From the NCBI GenBank assembly GCA_007118445.1, contig SKRP01000005.1, positions 1-10,027 of the forward strand: 10,027 nucleotides of DNA, read 5' to 3'. A program made the position numbers and the translations under genes. This document shows positions 1-6,055 of the stretch, piece by piece (position 1 is the stretch's first letter; every line of letters begins with the position of its first letter). The notes beneath the pieces are model-generated. The model did no database searches and was not told the origin of the DNA. It was given only the letters and a program-made list of their open reading frames with translations. The stretch is from Natronohydrobacter sp. (GTDB lineage: Bacteria; Pseudomonadota; Alphaproteobacteria; Rhodobacterales; Rhodobacteraceae).

Positions 1-351
1 ACGGCGAAAGTGGGGTTTGTGGGCCTCTACCGCGACGAGGAAACGCTCAAGCCTGTGCAATATTACTGCAAGCTGCCGCCTGAAATCTCGGGGCGGCTGG
101 TGATCGCGGTCGATCCGATGCTGGCCACGGGCAACAGCTCGGCGGCGGCGGTGACGCTGCTGAAAGCGGCCGGGGCGACGGATATCACGCTGATCTGTCT
201 GCTGGCCGCGCCCGAAGGTGTGGCATGCATGGCCCGCGAACACCCCGATGTGCGAATTGTGACAGCCTCGCTCGACAGCCATCTGAATGAAAAGGGGTAT
301 ATCGTGCCAGGGCTAGGGGATGCGGGTGATCGCATCTTTGGCACACAATAG
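1..351 (+). CDS. upp: Uracil phosphoribosyltransferase, C-terminal part (5' end outside window)
   Basis: The enzyme joins uracil and PRPP to give UMP in the cytosolic pyrimidine salvage pathway. The reading frame is open from base 1, and 116 residues are visible before TAG. Full-length family members are about 210 residues, so roughly the first 95 lie outside the window. The PRPP-binding loop is clear (VDPMLATGNSS, about residues 38-48 of the visible part). It is preceded by the YYCKLPP segment and followed by the family's C-terminal uracil-binding signature YIVPGLGDAGDRIFGT. The match runs to the end, so the C terminus is intact. An internal GTG at position 10 is in frame but is not a credible start because homology continues upstream of it. 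No convincing intrinsic terminator follows the stop. Confidence 0.95.
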   Translation, partial: TAKVGFVGLYRDEETLKPVQYYCKLPPEISGRLVIAVDPMLATGNSSAAAVTLLKAAGATDITLICLLAAPEGVACMAREHPDVRIVTASLDSHLNEKGYIVPGLGDAGDRIFGTQ

Positions 352-374
352 AGTAGGGGCCTCGCCGAATCGGG

Positions 375-403
375 TTTACAAGCCCCCTCGTCAGCGCCAT
401 TGT
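375..403 (+). promoter_or_regulatory. Weak sigma70-like promoter candidate for the SPOR gene
   Basis: A TTTACA hexamer (375-380, five of six to TTGACA) is followed after 17 bp by CATTGT (398-403, three of six to TATAAT), 26 bp before the chosen ATG. The fit is only moderate. The gap between upp and the SPOR gene is 78 bp and no better pair was found. Confidence 0.3.
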
Positions 404-429
404 TACCGGGCTGTTTTCAGGGGGTTGTC

Positions 430-1326
430 ATGAAGCATCTGGCGTTGGCGCTTGGATTATTGCTGTCCGGTCTGACGATGGGCCATGCCCAGTCGGCCAA
501 TGGACCAGCCGAACTGCCCCCTGCCGATTTTGAAGGGCGCGAATTCACCGACAGCCAGGGATGTGTCTTTCTGCGCTCGACCTTTGGCGGGCAGGTGACA
601 TGGATCCCGCGTTATGGTCCGGACCGGATGCCAGTCTGTGGCGAAACCCCGACCGAATTTGCGGCCCCTGCAACAGAGCCAACGCCCGATACGGCTGCCG
701 AGGCAGAGGCCGTCGCGCAGACCGAAACGGCTGCCGAAACCGCTGCCGAGCCCGCGCCTGCACCAGAACCCGCACCTGCACCCGTTGCCTCGGCCCCGGT
801 GGCGACGGCACCGGCACCGGCCCCGCCGCGTCCCGCCGCGCAAACCCAGCCACGCCGCGCCGCTGCCCCTGCTCCGCGCGCAAGTCAGCCCCGTCAGCGC
901 CAGCCGCGTGCCGATGCATCGGGGCGGCATCCGGATTGCCCGGCCAGCGCGCCCTATGGACAATTGGTGGATACTTTGCTCGGGCGGCCTTTGGTGCGCT
1001 GCGTGACCAGCCCGTCTTTGTTCATTGACCCGCGTCTGGACAGAGGAGCGGAAGCAACAGCCGCCCCGCGCGCAACCCCGCCCAGACAGGTCGCAGCCAG
1101 CCCTGCGACACGCGGCGGGCGCAATGTGCAGGTCGGCAGTTTTGCCGTGCCCTCGAATGCCACACGGCTGCGCGCGCGCCTGCACAATGCCGGGATGCCT
1201 GCGCGCATCCACCGCTCACGCGGGCTGGATGTGGTGACAGTGGGGCCCTTCGCGTCAGCAAACGGGGCCCATGCGGCGCTGTCTACTGTGCGCCAGATGG
1301 GGTTTCGGGACGCTTTCCTGCGTTAA
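430..1326 (+). CDS. Secreted SPOR-domain protein with Ala/Pro-rich linker
   Basis: This 298-residue protein begins with a signal peptide (MKHLALALGLLLSGLTMGHA, likely cleaved after residue 20). A small conserved-looking N-terminal region follows (about 28-74, with C45 and C70 and the stretch CVFLRSTFGG). Next come a long low-complexity Ala/Pro/Glu then Pro/Arg/Gln linker (about 75-165), a second short segment with C170 and C191, and a C-terminal SPOR domain (about 232-298, beginning NVQVGSFAVPSNA). SPOR domains bind denuded septal peptidoglycan, so a periplasmic cell-envelope or division role is inferred; the particular function is unknown. ATG 430 is preferred over the upstream in-frame TTG at 400. 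It has an AGGGGG ribosome site just upstream and places the signal peptide at the N terminus. The four cysteines could form two disulfides. The TAA overlaps the stop codon of the convergent DUF1643 gene. Confidence 0.88.
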   Translation: MKHLALALGLLLSGLTMGHAQSANGPAELPPADFEGREFTDSQGCVFLRSTFGGQVTWIPRYGPDRMPVCGETPTEFAAPATEPTPDTAAEAEAVAQTETAAETAAEPAPAPEPAPAPVASAPVATAPAPAPPRPAAQTQPRRAAAPAPRASQPRQRQPRADASGRHPDCPASAPYGQLVDTLLGRPLVRCVTSPSLFIDPRLDRGAEATAAPRATPPRQVAASPATRGGRNVQVGSFAVPSNATRLRARLHNAGMPARIHRSRGLDVVTVGPFASANGAHAALSTVRQMGFRDAFLR

Positions 1327-1844
1327 TCCCAGCGAACCGGCTGAACGGAGTAGCCGATATAGAGCGGGTGTTTGGGATGGCCCGCCTTGCTGAGCCCCAG
1401 ATGCCAGAGTGGCAGTCCGGTAGCGCGTAGCAGCGCTTCGACTTGTGGGCCGCGCCCCAGATGCGCGCCATGCGTGCCCCATGCGCAGATGATCTGATCG
1501 GCCCATGGGGCGCTGTCGCGGATCGCGCGGTCATTGAGCGGGCCTGTCGGATCGGCCGCCGCCCGCATCACACGCGGATCGGTGGCGCGATAGGCGAAGA
1601 TGTTGCAGACCCGGAACGCGCCGAAGCCAAGCGCGCGGGCGCGGCGTTCGCAGCGCTCGACCGTGGGGTCGTTCTGCACTTCGGTCGCAGTTGAAGGGTT
1701 GAGCATGACAAACAGCGCACGGCCCTGATCGGGCGCCCATTCGCGCGTCAGCAGATAGCGATAGCGTTCACAGGACGAGTAGACGGCGACGGAAGGTGCA
1801 TCGCCCTTCACATGGCTGCGGGTGATGACCTGCGCGCCCTCCAT
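1323..1844 (-). CDS. DUF1643 domain protein
   Basis: This 173-residue protein is recognised as DUF1643 by the conserved block MLNPSTATEVQNDPTVERC (47-65), then NIFAYRATDP (81-90), the LND segment (103-105), CAWGTHG (120-126) and the C-terminal LGLSKAGHPKHPLYI (149-163). The family has no established biochemical activity that I can name. It has no signal peptide, so it is probably cytosolic. The start codon ATG (1842-1844 on the complement) shares its A with the TGA of truB, giving a TGATG junction that points to translational coupling. No separate ribosome site is evident. An upstream in-frame start at 1931 would lie deep inside truB and is rejected. Its TAA overlaps the SPOR gene's stop in the palindrome TTAA (1323-1326). 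It is the distal gene of the rbfA-truB group. Confidence 0.88.
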   Translation of the reverse strand: MEGAQVITRSHVKGDAPSVAVYSSCERYRYLLTREWAPDQGRALFVMLNPSTATEVQNDPTVERCERRARALGFGAFRVCNIFAYRATDPRVMRAAADPTGPLNDRAIRDSAPWADQIICAWGTHGAHLGRGPQVEALLRATGLPLWHLGLSKAGHPKHPLYIGYSVQPVRWD

Positions 1845-2752
1845 CAGGCTTGGTTGAACACGCGGCTGGGGTGCAATTCGCCTGCCTTGTAGATGCCGAC
1901 CGCGACCGCGCGGCCCTGATAGCTGGCCCATGCTTCATCGCCATAATCGACAGTCGCGGCCAGAACCATGCCGGGATTGCCATTGCGCATCTTTGCGGCC
2001 CCTTCCGGTGTCGCGGGCAGTTCGGGCAGATCGGCAAGGCCCTGTTCCAGCGGGCGCAGATGGGTGTCGAGCTCGGGCGACTGGGCCAGCGCCTCGATCT
2101 GTTCCATGCTCAGCCCGTCACTCGCGTCAAACGGGCCGGACCAGGTGCGGCGCAGCCATGCGACATGGCCGTGACAGCCAAGCGCCGCGCCCAAGTCCCG
2201 CGCGATGGAACGGACATAGCCGCCTTTGCCGCAGACCATTTCCAGCTCGACATGATCCGCGTCAGGACGGGCGATCATTTCCAGCGACTCGACCCAGAGC
2301 GGGCGGGCGGCAAGTTCCATCGCCTCGCCCGCGCGGGCGATGTCATAGGCGCGTTCGCCATCGATCTTGACCGCCGAGAATTGCGGCGGCACCTGCATGA
2401 TCTCGCCACGAAACGGGGCGAGGGCGGTCGCGATTTCCGCATCCGTGGGCCGCGCGGCGCTCTCAGCGATGACAGTCCCCTCGGTATCATCCGTGCTTGT
2501 GGCCTGACCCAGCCGCACCATGAAACGGTAGCATTTCAGCGCATCGGTGATGTAGGGGACGGTCTTTGTCGCCTCGCCCAAGGCCACGGCCAGCACGCCG
2601 GTCGCTTCGGGGTCGAGCGTTCCGGCATGGCCTGCCTTCTGCGCCTGCAGCGCCCAGCGGACCTTGTTCACCACCGCGGTCGAGGTCACGCCCGCAGGCT
2701 TGTCCACCACCAGCCAGCCCGAAATCGCGCGGCCCTTGCGCTTGCGTCCCAT
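1844..2752 (-). CDS. truB: tRNA pseudouridine(55) synthase TruB
   Basis: TruB isomerises U55 in the T-loop of tRNAs to pseudouridine and also acts as a tRNA folding chaperone in the cytosol. The 302-residue sequence shows the family motifs in order: WLVVDKPAGVTS (13-24), HAGTLDPEATGVL (42-54) with the catalytic Asp47, the VPPQFSAVKIDG substrate segment (121-132), GGYVRSIARDLG (177-188) and a C-terminal PUA-like region. The length is normal. The start is supported by a GGGGGCGAGAG purine-rich ribosome site directly upstream. The upstream glycosidase-like gene stops 30 bp before it, and the downstream DUF1643 gene starts within its stop codon. The TruB-RbfA pairing on one strand is a familiar translation-related arrangement. 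Confidence 0.96.
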   Translation of the reverse strand: MGRKRKGRAISGWLVVDKPAGVTSTAVVNKVRWALQAQKAGHAGTLDPEATGVLAVALGEATKTVPYITDALKCYRFMVRLGQATSTDDTEGTVIAESAARPTDAEIATALAPFRGEIMQVPPQFSAVKIDGERAYDIARAGEAMELAARPLWVESLEMIARPDADHVELEMVCGKGGYVRSIARDLGAALGCHGHVAWLRRTWSGPFDASDGLSMEQIEALAQSPELDTHLRPLEQGLADLPELPATPEGAAKMRNGNPGMVLAATVDYGDEAWASYQGRAVAVGIYKAGELHPSRVFNQA

Positions 2753-2782
2753 CTCTCGCCCCCTGAATTGCGATGGCGCGTG

Positions 2783-3535
2783 CTAATTCGAGGGCGGGCG
2801 GGCGTCAACCACCTTGCCCACGATCGGCCCCAGAAGCGTGCCCCAGTCCGACCGCCGCAAGTTCGGGGCATGGAGCCGCGAGACATTGCCATCAATATAC
2901 AGCGCTTGCGGCACCGCCAGATATTCGCGGAAGAAGCGCGCGAATTCATGGAAATTGACCGGCGTGTTGGCGATGACAAAAAACGCGCGCGTCCCGTCGG
3001 CAGAGACACCGACCCCGTTCCGGATCAGCCGCGAGTCCGAATCGGGCAGGAAGCGCGGGTGATAGTCGCCATCAATGACCAGCATCGGACCGGATTGCGC
3101 AGCATGGCGGCAGTCGGGGCGATCCGCATTGAAGCGCAGGGTTTCGATCAGGGTGAAGCGGGCGTCCTCGATACAGAAGACGCCATTTGGCAGCAGCCCG
3201 AAATTGCCCGGCCCTTCCGATGTGACAATGCGCGAGACCTCTTCACCCGCTTCGATATACAGCCCCACAGGGCTGCGATCCGGGTGATACATGCTGCCAT
3301 TCATTGCGAAGGCCAGCTTCTGGCCGTCCTGCGCCAGCGCCTCATTGATATTGCGGAAATTGCCATAGACCTTGGTTTCATTGGCAAACAGGAACAAGCG
3401 GATATCGTCGCCTGCCCGAGCCTCGCAATAGGTGAAACTCTTGTCGCGATAGTCTGTGCGGGTGCAATCGGCCTTCGCCCCGGCCGCGCTGAACACAAGC
3501 ACAAGACAGGCGGCAATTCTAGCTGTCCGTCGCAT
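2783..3535 (-). CDS. Secreted phosphodiester glycosidase family protein (NAGPA/DUF2233, YigE-like)
   Basis: This 250-residue exported protein has a signal peptide at residues 1-22 (RR near the N terminus, hydrophobic ACLVLVFSAAGA, AKA site). The mature part matches the NAGPA/DUF2233 fold: AFAMNGSMYHPDRSPVGLYI (75-94), NFGLLPNGVF (111-120), SGPMLVIDG (148-156), RNGVGVS (172-178) and ALYIDGNVSRL (211-221). Family members related to the mammalian GlcNAc-1-phosphodiester uncovering enzyme cleave sugar-phosphodiester bonds. The substrate of bacterial DUF2233 proteins is not known to me, so activity here is inferred. The last motif reads DGNVS rather than the DGGGS of classical NAGPA, as expected for the YigE-like branch. 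ATG 3535 lies inside the 3' end of rbfA (17-nt overlap), implying co-translation. An in-frame start at 3622 is rejected because the signal peptide would then be internal. Confidence 0.85.
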   Translation of the reverse strand: MRRTARIAACLVLVFSAAGAKADCTRTDYRDKSFTYCEARAGDDIRLFLFANETKVYGNFRNINEALAQDGQKLAFAMNGSMYHPDRSPVGLYIEAGEEVSRIVTSEGPGNFGLLPNGVFCIEDARFTLIETLRFNADRPDCRHAAQSGPMLVIDGDYHPRFLPDSDSRLIRNGVGVSADGTRAFFVIANTPVNFHEFARFFREYLAVPQALYIDGNVSRLHAPNLRRSDWGTLLGPIVGKVVDARPPSN

Positions 3536-3941
3536 CGCCTGTCTGCCCCGATGCAAGATCGCGCTGCACGCGCGCATCCTCAAACAGCCGCCGGGTTTCA
3601 TCCATGCGGTCGAATGTCTCATCCAGCTGAAAGCGCAGGTCCGGCGCGTATTTCAGCGTCAGCCCGCGCGAGATCAGATGTCGCAGCTCGGCCTTGTTGC
3701 GGCGCAGGGCTGCCAGCGCCTCTTTCTGGCCCTGTCCGCCCAGCGGCATGATATAGGCGGTCGCGATCTTCAGATCAGGCGAGGCGCGCACTTCGCTGAC
3801 CGTGATCGGCACGCGCGACAGATCGTCGTCATGCACATCGCCGCGCGACAGCACATCTGCCAGTTCGCGGCGGATCAATTCGCCCACGCGCAACTGGCGC
3901 TGCGACGGGCCCTGATTGGTATCAAATCTGCGATTTCCCAT
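3519..3941 (-). CDS. rbfA: Ribosome-binding factor A
   Basis: RbfA binds the 30S subunit during late assembly and is needed for 16S rRNA 5'-end maturation and cold adaptation. The 140-residue protein has the typical N-terminal block RQLRVGELIRRELADVLSRG (15-34), then VPITVSEVRASPDLKIATAY (44-63) with the family's SPDL signature, and LTLKYAPDLRFQLDETFDR (94-112). The length is normal. ATG 3941 is chosen because family homology begins at once (RRFDTNQGPSQRQ). A much longer open frame continues upstream through dapB on the other strand but is a GC-frame shadow. No ribosome site is obvious upstream of the ATG, which may be leaderless. The next gene overlaps its end by 17 nt. dapB is divergent, 108 bp away. 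Confidence 0.95.
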   Translation of the reverse strand: MGNRRFDTNQGPSQRQLRVGELIRRELADVLSRGDVHDDDLSRVPITVSEVRASPDLKIATAYIMPLGGQGQKEALAALRRNKAELRHLISRGLTLKYAPDLRFQLDETFDRMDETRRLFEDARVQRDLASGQTGDATDS

Positions 3942-3947
3942 ACGCCA

Positions 3948-3976
3948 GATGTAGGGGAGTCCGCGCCCCCGCGCAA
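3948..3976 (-). promoter_or_regulatory. Weak promoter candidate for rbfA, spaced for leaderless start
   Basis: On the complement, TTGCGC (3971-3976) is followed after 17 bp by TACATC (3948-3953). The -10-like element ends 6 nt before the A of the rbfA ATG, which would put transcription start at or next to the start codon. Each hexamer matches only three of six consensus bases, so this is tentative. Confidence 0.25.
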
Positions 3977-3983
3977 CGAGGCT

Positions 3984-4012
3984 TTGCCATTTTCCGGCGG
4001 CCCCGATATGCG
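3984..4012 (+). promoter_or_regulatory. Sigma70-like promoter candidate for dapB
   Basis: TTGCCA (3984-3989, five of six to TTGACA) is separated by 17 bp from TATGCG (4007-4012, three of six to TATAAT). Transcription would start near 4018, about 30 nt upstream of the dapB ATG, in the divergent rbfA-dapB intergenic region. Confidence 0.4.
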
Positions 4013-4049
4013 AGACGCGGAAAAGTGACTGTGCGAAAGGGGTCGGGAC

Positions 4050-4847
4050 ATGCGGATGGCAGTGATGGGCGCGTCGGGGCGCATGGGGCAGATGCTGGTT
4101 CGGCTGATCGATGAGAGCGATCAGGCCACGCTGTCGGGCGCGGTCGAGCGCGCAGGCCATGACTGGATCGGGCGCGATCTGGGGCAGGCGATGGGCGGGG
4201 CGGCGCGCGGGGTTGTGGTGACGGATGATGTGGCGGTCGCGCTGGCGGCGAGTGACGTGATCATCGATTTCACCTCGCCTGCGGTCACTGTGGCACTGGC
4301 GCAGGCGGCGGCGGCAGCAGGTGTGGCACATGTGATCGGCACGACCGGGTTTTCCGACGCGGATCTGGCAGAGATTGCGCAGGCGGGACAGACGGGCCGG
4401 ATCGTGCGCGCGGGCAATATGAGCCTCGGCGTCAATCTGCTGGTCACGTTGACGCAGCAGGTCGCGGCGGCGCTGGGTGCCGATTACGATATCGAGATCG
4501 TGGAGGCGCATCACCGCCACAAGGTCGATGCGCCCTCGGGCACCGCGCTGATGCTGGGCGAGGCTGCGGCTGCCGGGCGCGGGGTGGCGCTGTCGGATGT
4601 GGCGGATCGGGGGCGCGATGGGATCACCGGGGCGCGGGTTGGTGGTGCGATCGGCTTTCATGCGATCCGGGGCGGGGATTTCATCGGCGAACATGATGTG
4701 ATCTTCGCGGGCGCGGGTGAGCGGATCACGCTGCGCCATGTGGCCTCGGACCGGGCGCTGTTCGCGCGCGGCGCGCTGAAGGCCGCGCTGTGGCTGGAAG
4801 GGCAGGGGCCGGGTGAATATTCCATGCTGGATGTGCTGGGGCTCTGA
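4050..4847 (+). CDS. dapB: 4-hydroxy-tetrahydrodipicolinate reductase
   Basis: DapB performs the NAD(P)H-dependent reduction giving tetrahydrodipicolinate in the lysine and meso-diaminopimelate pathway, and so feeds peptidoglycan synthesis. The 265-residue sequence carries the Rossmann motif GASGRMG (7-13), the cofactor/substrate segment VIGTTGF (95-101), and the family signature EAHHRHKVDAPSGTA (152-166). In that signature the expected acid/base His is H154 and the expected Lys is K158, by alignment with the E. coli residues. The C-terminal GEHDVIFAG (213-221) is also standard, and length and ends look complete. ATG 4050 has a GGGGTCGGGA-type purine-rich leader. The preceding rbfA is divergent. 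A small secreted protein gene follows 113 bp downstream on the same strand. Confidence 0.97.
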   Translation: MRMAVMGASGRMGQMLVRLIDESDQATLSGAVERAGHDWIGRDLGQAMGGAARGVVVTDDVAVALAASDVIIDFTSPAVTVALAQAAAAAGVAHVIGTTGFSDADLAEIAQAGQTGRIVRAGNMSLGVNLLVTLTQQVAAALGADYDIEIVEAHHRHKVDAPSGTALMLGEAAAAGRGVALSDVADRGRDGITGARVGGAIGFHAIRGGDFIGEHDVIFAGAGERITLRHVASDRALFARGALKAALWLEGQGPGEYSMLDVLGL

Positions 4848-4960
4848 TCGGCGGGGATGCGCAGGATTTTGCCGATGTGAAACTCTCTGCCGGGTTCGGG
4901 AGTAATCTGTTTACGTCCAGCGGGCGTAACATCTGGGATTGCCGAGAACTGGAGGGGACC

Positions 4961-5314
4961 ATGACACATCTTTTAGCTATACTCGCCGCCGGGATCACAC
5001 TGGCAAGCCCGGCCTGGGCGGATTTTCAACCTGTGCGCGAAGAGGCCAATTTCCGCGCGCTTGTCGAAGGCGCAGAGTTGACCCGCTTTGCTGTGCGTCT
5101 GCAGGTTCTGCCGCAGGGCGAAATAGCCGGGCGAGGGTTCGGCCGGCAGGTTGGCGGACAATGGGAATGGCGCAACGGGTATTTCTGCCGCACGCTGGAA
5201 TGGGGCTCTGGCGGCGATCCGTATAATTGCCAGCTTGTGCTGCGCGACGATGACACGCTGCGCTTCATCTCGGATCAGGGACAGGGCGATCAGGCCGATT
5301 TCCGGCTGCGATAG
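4961..5314 (+). CDS. Small secreted protein of unknown function
   Basis: This 117-residue protein begins with a signal peptide (residues 1-20, ending SPAWA before D21). The mature domain is about 97 residues and rich in Gly and aromatics: ALVEGAELTRFAVRLQVLPQGEIAGRGFGR (33-62), then GGQWEWRNGYFCRTLEWG (65-82), YNCQLV (88-93) and a C-terminal LRFISDQGQGDQADFRLR. The pattern suggests a small periplasmic beta-rich domain with one possible disulfide (C76-C90). ATG 4961 is set by a strong GGAGGGG ribosome site and the signal peptide; in-frame codons upstream to 4877 are not used. It has none of the motifs of DapB. From memory, similar small proteins downstream of dapB are sometimes labelled dihydrodipicolinate reductase in Rhodobacterales genomes; if so, that label should not be copied. 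Function unknown. Confidence 0.8.
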   Translation: MTHLLAILAAGITLASPAWADFQPVREEANFRALVEGAELTRFAVRLQVLPQGEIAGRGFGRQVGGQWEWRNGYFCRTLEWGSGGDPYNCQLVLRDDDTLRFISDQGQGDQADFRLR

Positions 5315-5387
5315 CAGGTCTCGGTCAACAGCCGGAACGAAATCGTAAAGCAGGCGCGCCCGTTGATCCTGCGGTTTGGGCTGCCAG

Positions 5388-5412
5388 TGAACCACCCCGG
5401 GTTTACCGGAGG
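5388..5412 (+). repeat. Possible terminal inverted repeat of an IS3-family element
   Basis: The segment starting TGAACCACCCCGGG and running through TTTACCGGAGG resembles, from memory, the ends of IS3-family elements that begin TGAACC followed by CCCCGG and a CTGGAG-like block. It lies about 50-75 bp upstream of an OrfB fragment in the matching orientation, which supports a relic. No matching opposite end was found in the window. Confidence 0.35.
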
Positions 5413-5461
5413 GCAGTTTGGGGCTGGGTCATTGAAGGCACCATTGCTTCGAGCCCAATGG

Positions 5462-5569
5462 CGAATGCCGATGTGCAGAACGCTGCAAATCGCCCCATCC
5501 ACCCATTATGAGCGGCGCGTCATCGCGCGTGATCCTGATCGGGCGTCAGTGCGGGCAAAGCCTGACGCT
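5462..5569 (+). pseudogene. IS3-family transposase OrfB fragment
   Basis: In this frame the DNA encodes MCRTLQIAPSTHYERR followed by ARDPDRASVRAKPDA. This resembles the N-terminal part of IS3-family OrfB transposases, where an I/MC-x-LQIAPSTYY block is followed by an RDP and then a S-x-RAK/Q-x-DA block before the catalytic DDE domain. Only about 35 residues match. The DDE integrase core, the rest of OrfB and OrfA are all missing, and the frame ends at TAG 5630-5632 after unrelated sequence. With the terminal-repeat-like sequence about 50 bp upstream, it is best read as a heavily deleted insertion sequence in the gap after the small secreted protein. It is recognised from family memory only; a protein search of this short fragment would settle it. 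Confidence 0.55.
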
Positions 5570-5614
5570 GGCTATTCTCCATTCACCATGCCGAACTATC
5601 GAAACCACTTTGAT

Positions 5615-5745
5615 CAGGGCAGGATGTCGTAGGTTATCGGGAAGGGACGCAAGACGTACACCACGAGACGGAAGACCTCCTCAAGGGAGTAATCGAGCGA
5701 TCATCGCGAAGACCGAGGGCCCGCATCATGCGGGCCTTTGTCTTG
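5615..5745 (+). ncRNA. Candidate small RNA or small transcript ending at an intrinsic terminator
   Basis: The segment has no convincing coding frame but shows successive small hairpins and ends in a strong rightward terminator. One hairpin (CTCC 5677-5680 with GGAG 5686-5689, loop TCAAG) places an anti-Shine-Dalgarno-like CCTCCTC (5676-5682) in its 5' arm and loop. A second is GCGA 5697-5700 with TCGC 5704-5707. The nearest upstream intact gene on this strand ends about 300 bp earlier, so the terminator probably serves a local transcript. The 5' end is not fixed: a TTGATC near 5611 could be a -35 element but no good -10 follows. It could instead be a remnant of the IS relic or of a lost gene. 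I do not recognise a known RNA family. Confidence 0.35.
5716..5745 (+). terminator. Rho-independent terminator
   Basis: A GC-rich stem GGCCCGC (5718-5724) pairs with GCGGGCC (5730-5736) around the loop ATCAT. It can be extended by the AT pair across the loop ends and is followed by TTTGTCTT. On the complement no T-run follows, so it acts rightward. Confidence 0.7.
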
Positions 5746-5825
5746 GTTTTGGGGTTTGCCATGCCTGTGCATGGTTATGGTGCCTGATGTGCATGCAATT
5801 GACCCACCTTGCATTTTTTCATAAA

Positions 5826-5845
5826 TATATGTTTAAAAACATATA
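5826..5845. repeat. Perfect AT-rich palindrome
   Basis: Nine-base arms TATATGTTT and AAACATATA flank a central AA. It could be a binding site for a dimeric regulator. It is not followed by an obvious U-run on either strand, so a terminator is less likely. Confidence 0.6.
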
Positions 5846-6038
5846 CTTGTGGTTTGGAAGTTTATTGCGAATCGCTCAGACGCGCATTCATATGCCCCAT
5901 CTACATCATAAGGCGTCATTTTTCTGCCGCGCATCCACTTTGAACGGGCAACGCATGCACAAGCCATATTAACCTGCAATATTGCCTCGCCCGTCCTGCA
6001 GCGGCGAACCAGACATGTGGCAGCATATTGATCGCGAC

Positions 6039-6055
6039 CACCCCTTCCGGGGGTG
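6039..6055 (-). terminator. Hairpin after the DUF1150 gene, weak terminator candidate
   Basis: CACCCC (6039-6044) pairs with GGGGTG (6050-6055) around a 5-nt loop, starting about 10 bp beyond the DUF1150 stop. On the leftward strand it is followed by GTCGCGATCAATA without a T-run, so termination by itself is doubtful; it may protect the mRNA 3' end. Confidence 0.3.

Noticed and set aside
457..1212. Leftward frame opposite the SPOR gene, rich in Gly, Arg and Cys
   Set aside because: Its composition is that of the Ala/Pro-rich linker read backwards; it has no start signals or domain.
1850..3751. A 633-codon open frame on the + strand opposite truB and the glycosidase-like gene
   Set aside because: It is a GC-rich antisense shadow: it is rich in Arg, Ala and His, has no recognisable domain, and lies opposite two well-supported genes.
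3942..4739. Long leftward extension of rbfA through the dapB region
   Set aside because: dapB is unmistakable on the other strand, and RbfA homology begins at the ATG at 3941.
5543..5568. Stem-loop GCGTCAG/CTGACGC as a regulatory RNA element
   Set aside because: It lies inside the OrfB fragment and is not followed by a T-run, so it is probably incidental.
5588..5689. A split short basic frame (MPNYRNHFDQGRMS, TAG, then GKGRKTYTTRRKTSSRE)
   Set aside because: It is tempting as a tiny ribosome-associated protein, but it is interrupted by TAG, has no start after the stop, and resembles no known small protein closely.
5508..5972. Rightward 154-codon frame in the long gap
   Set aside because: It runs through the IS relic, the terminator hairpin and the AT-rich palindrome, lacks a ribosome site and resembles no family.
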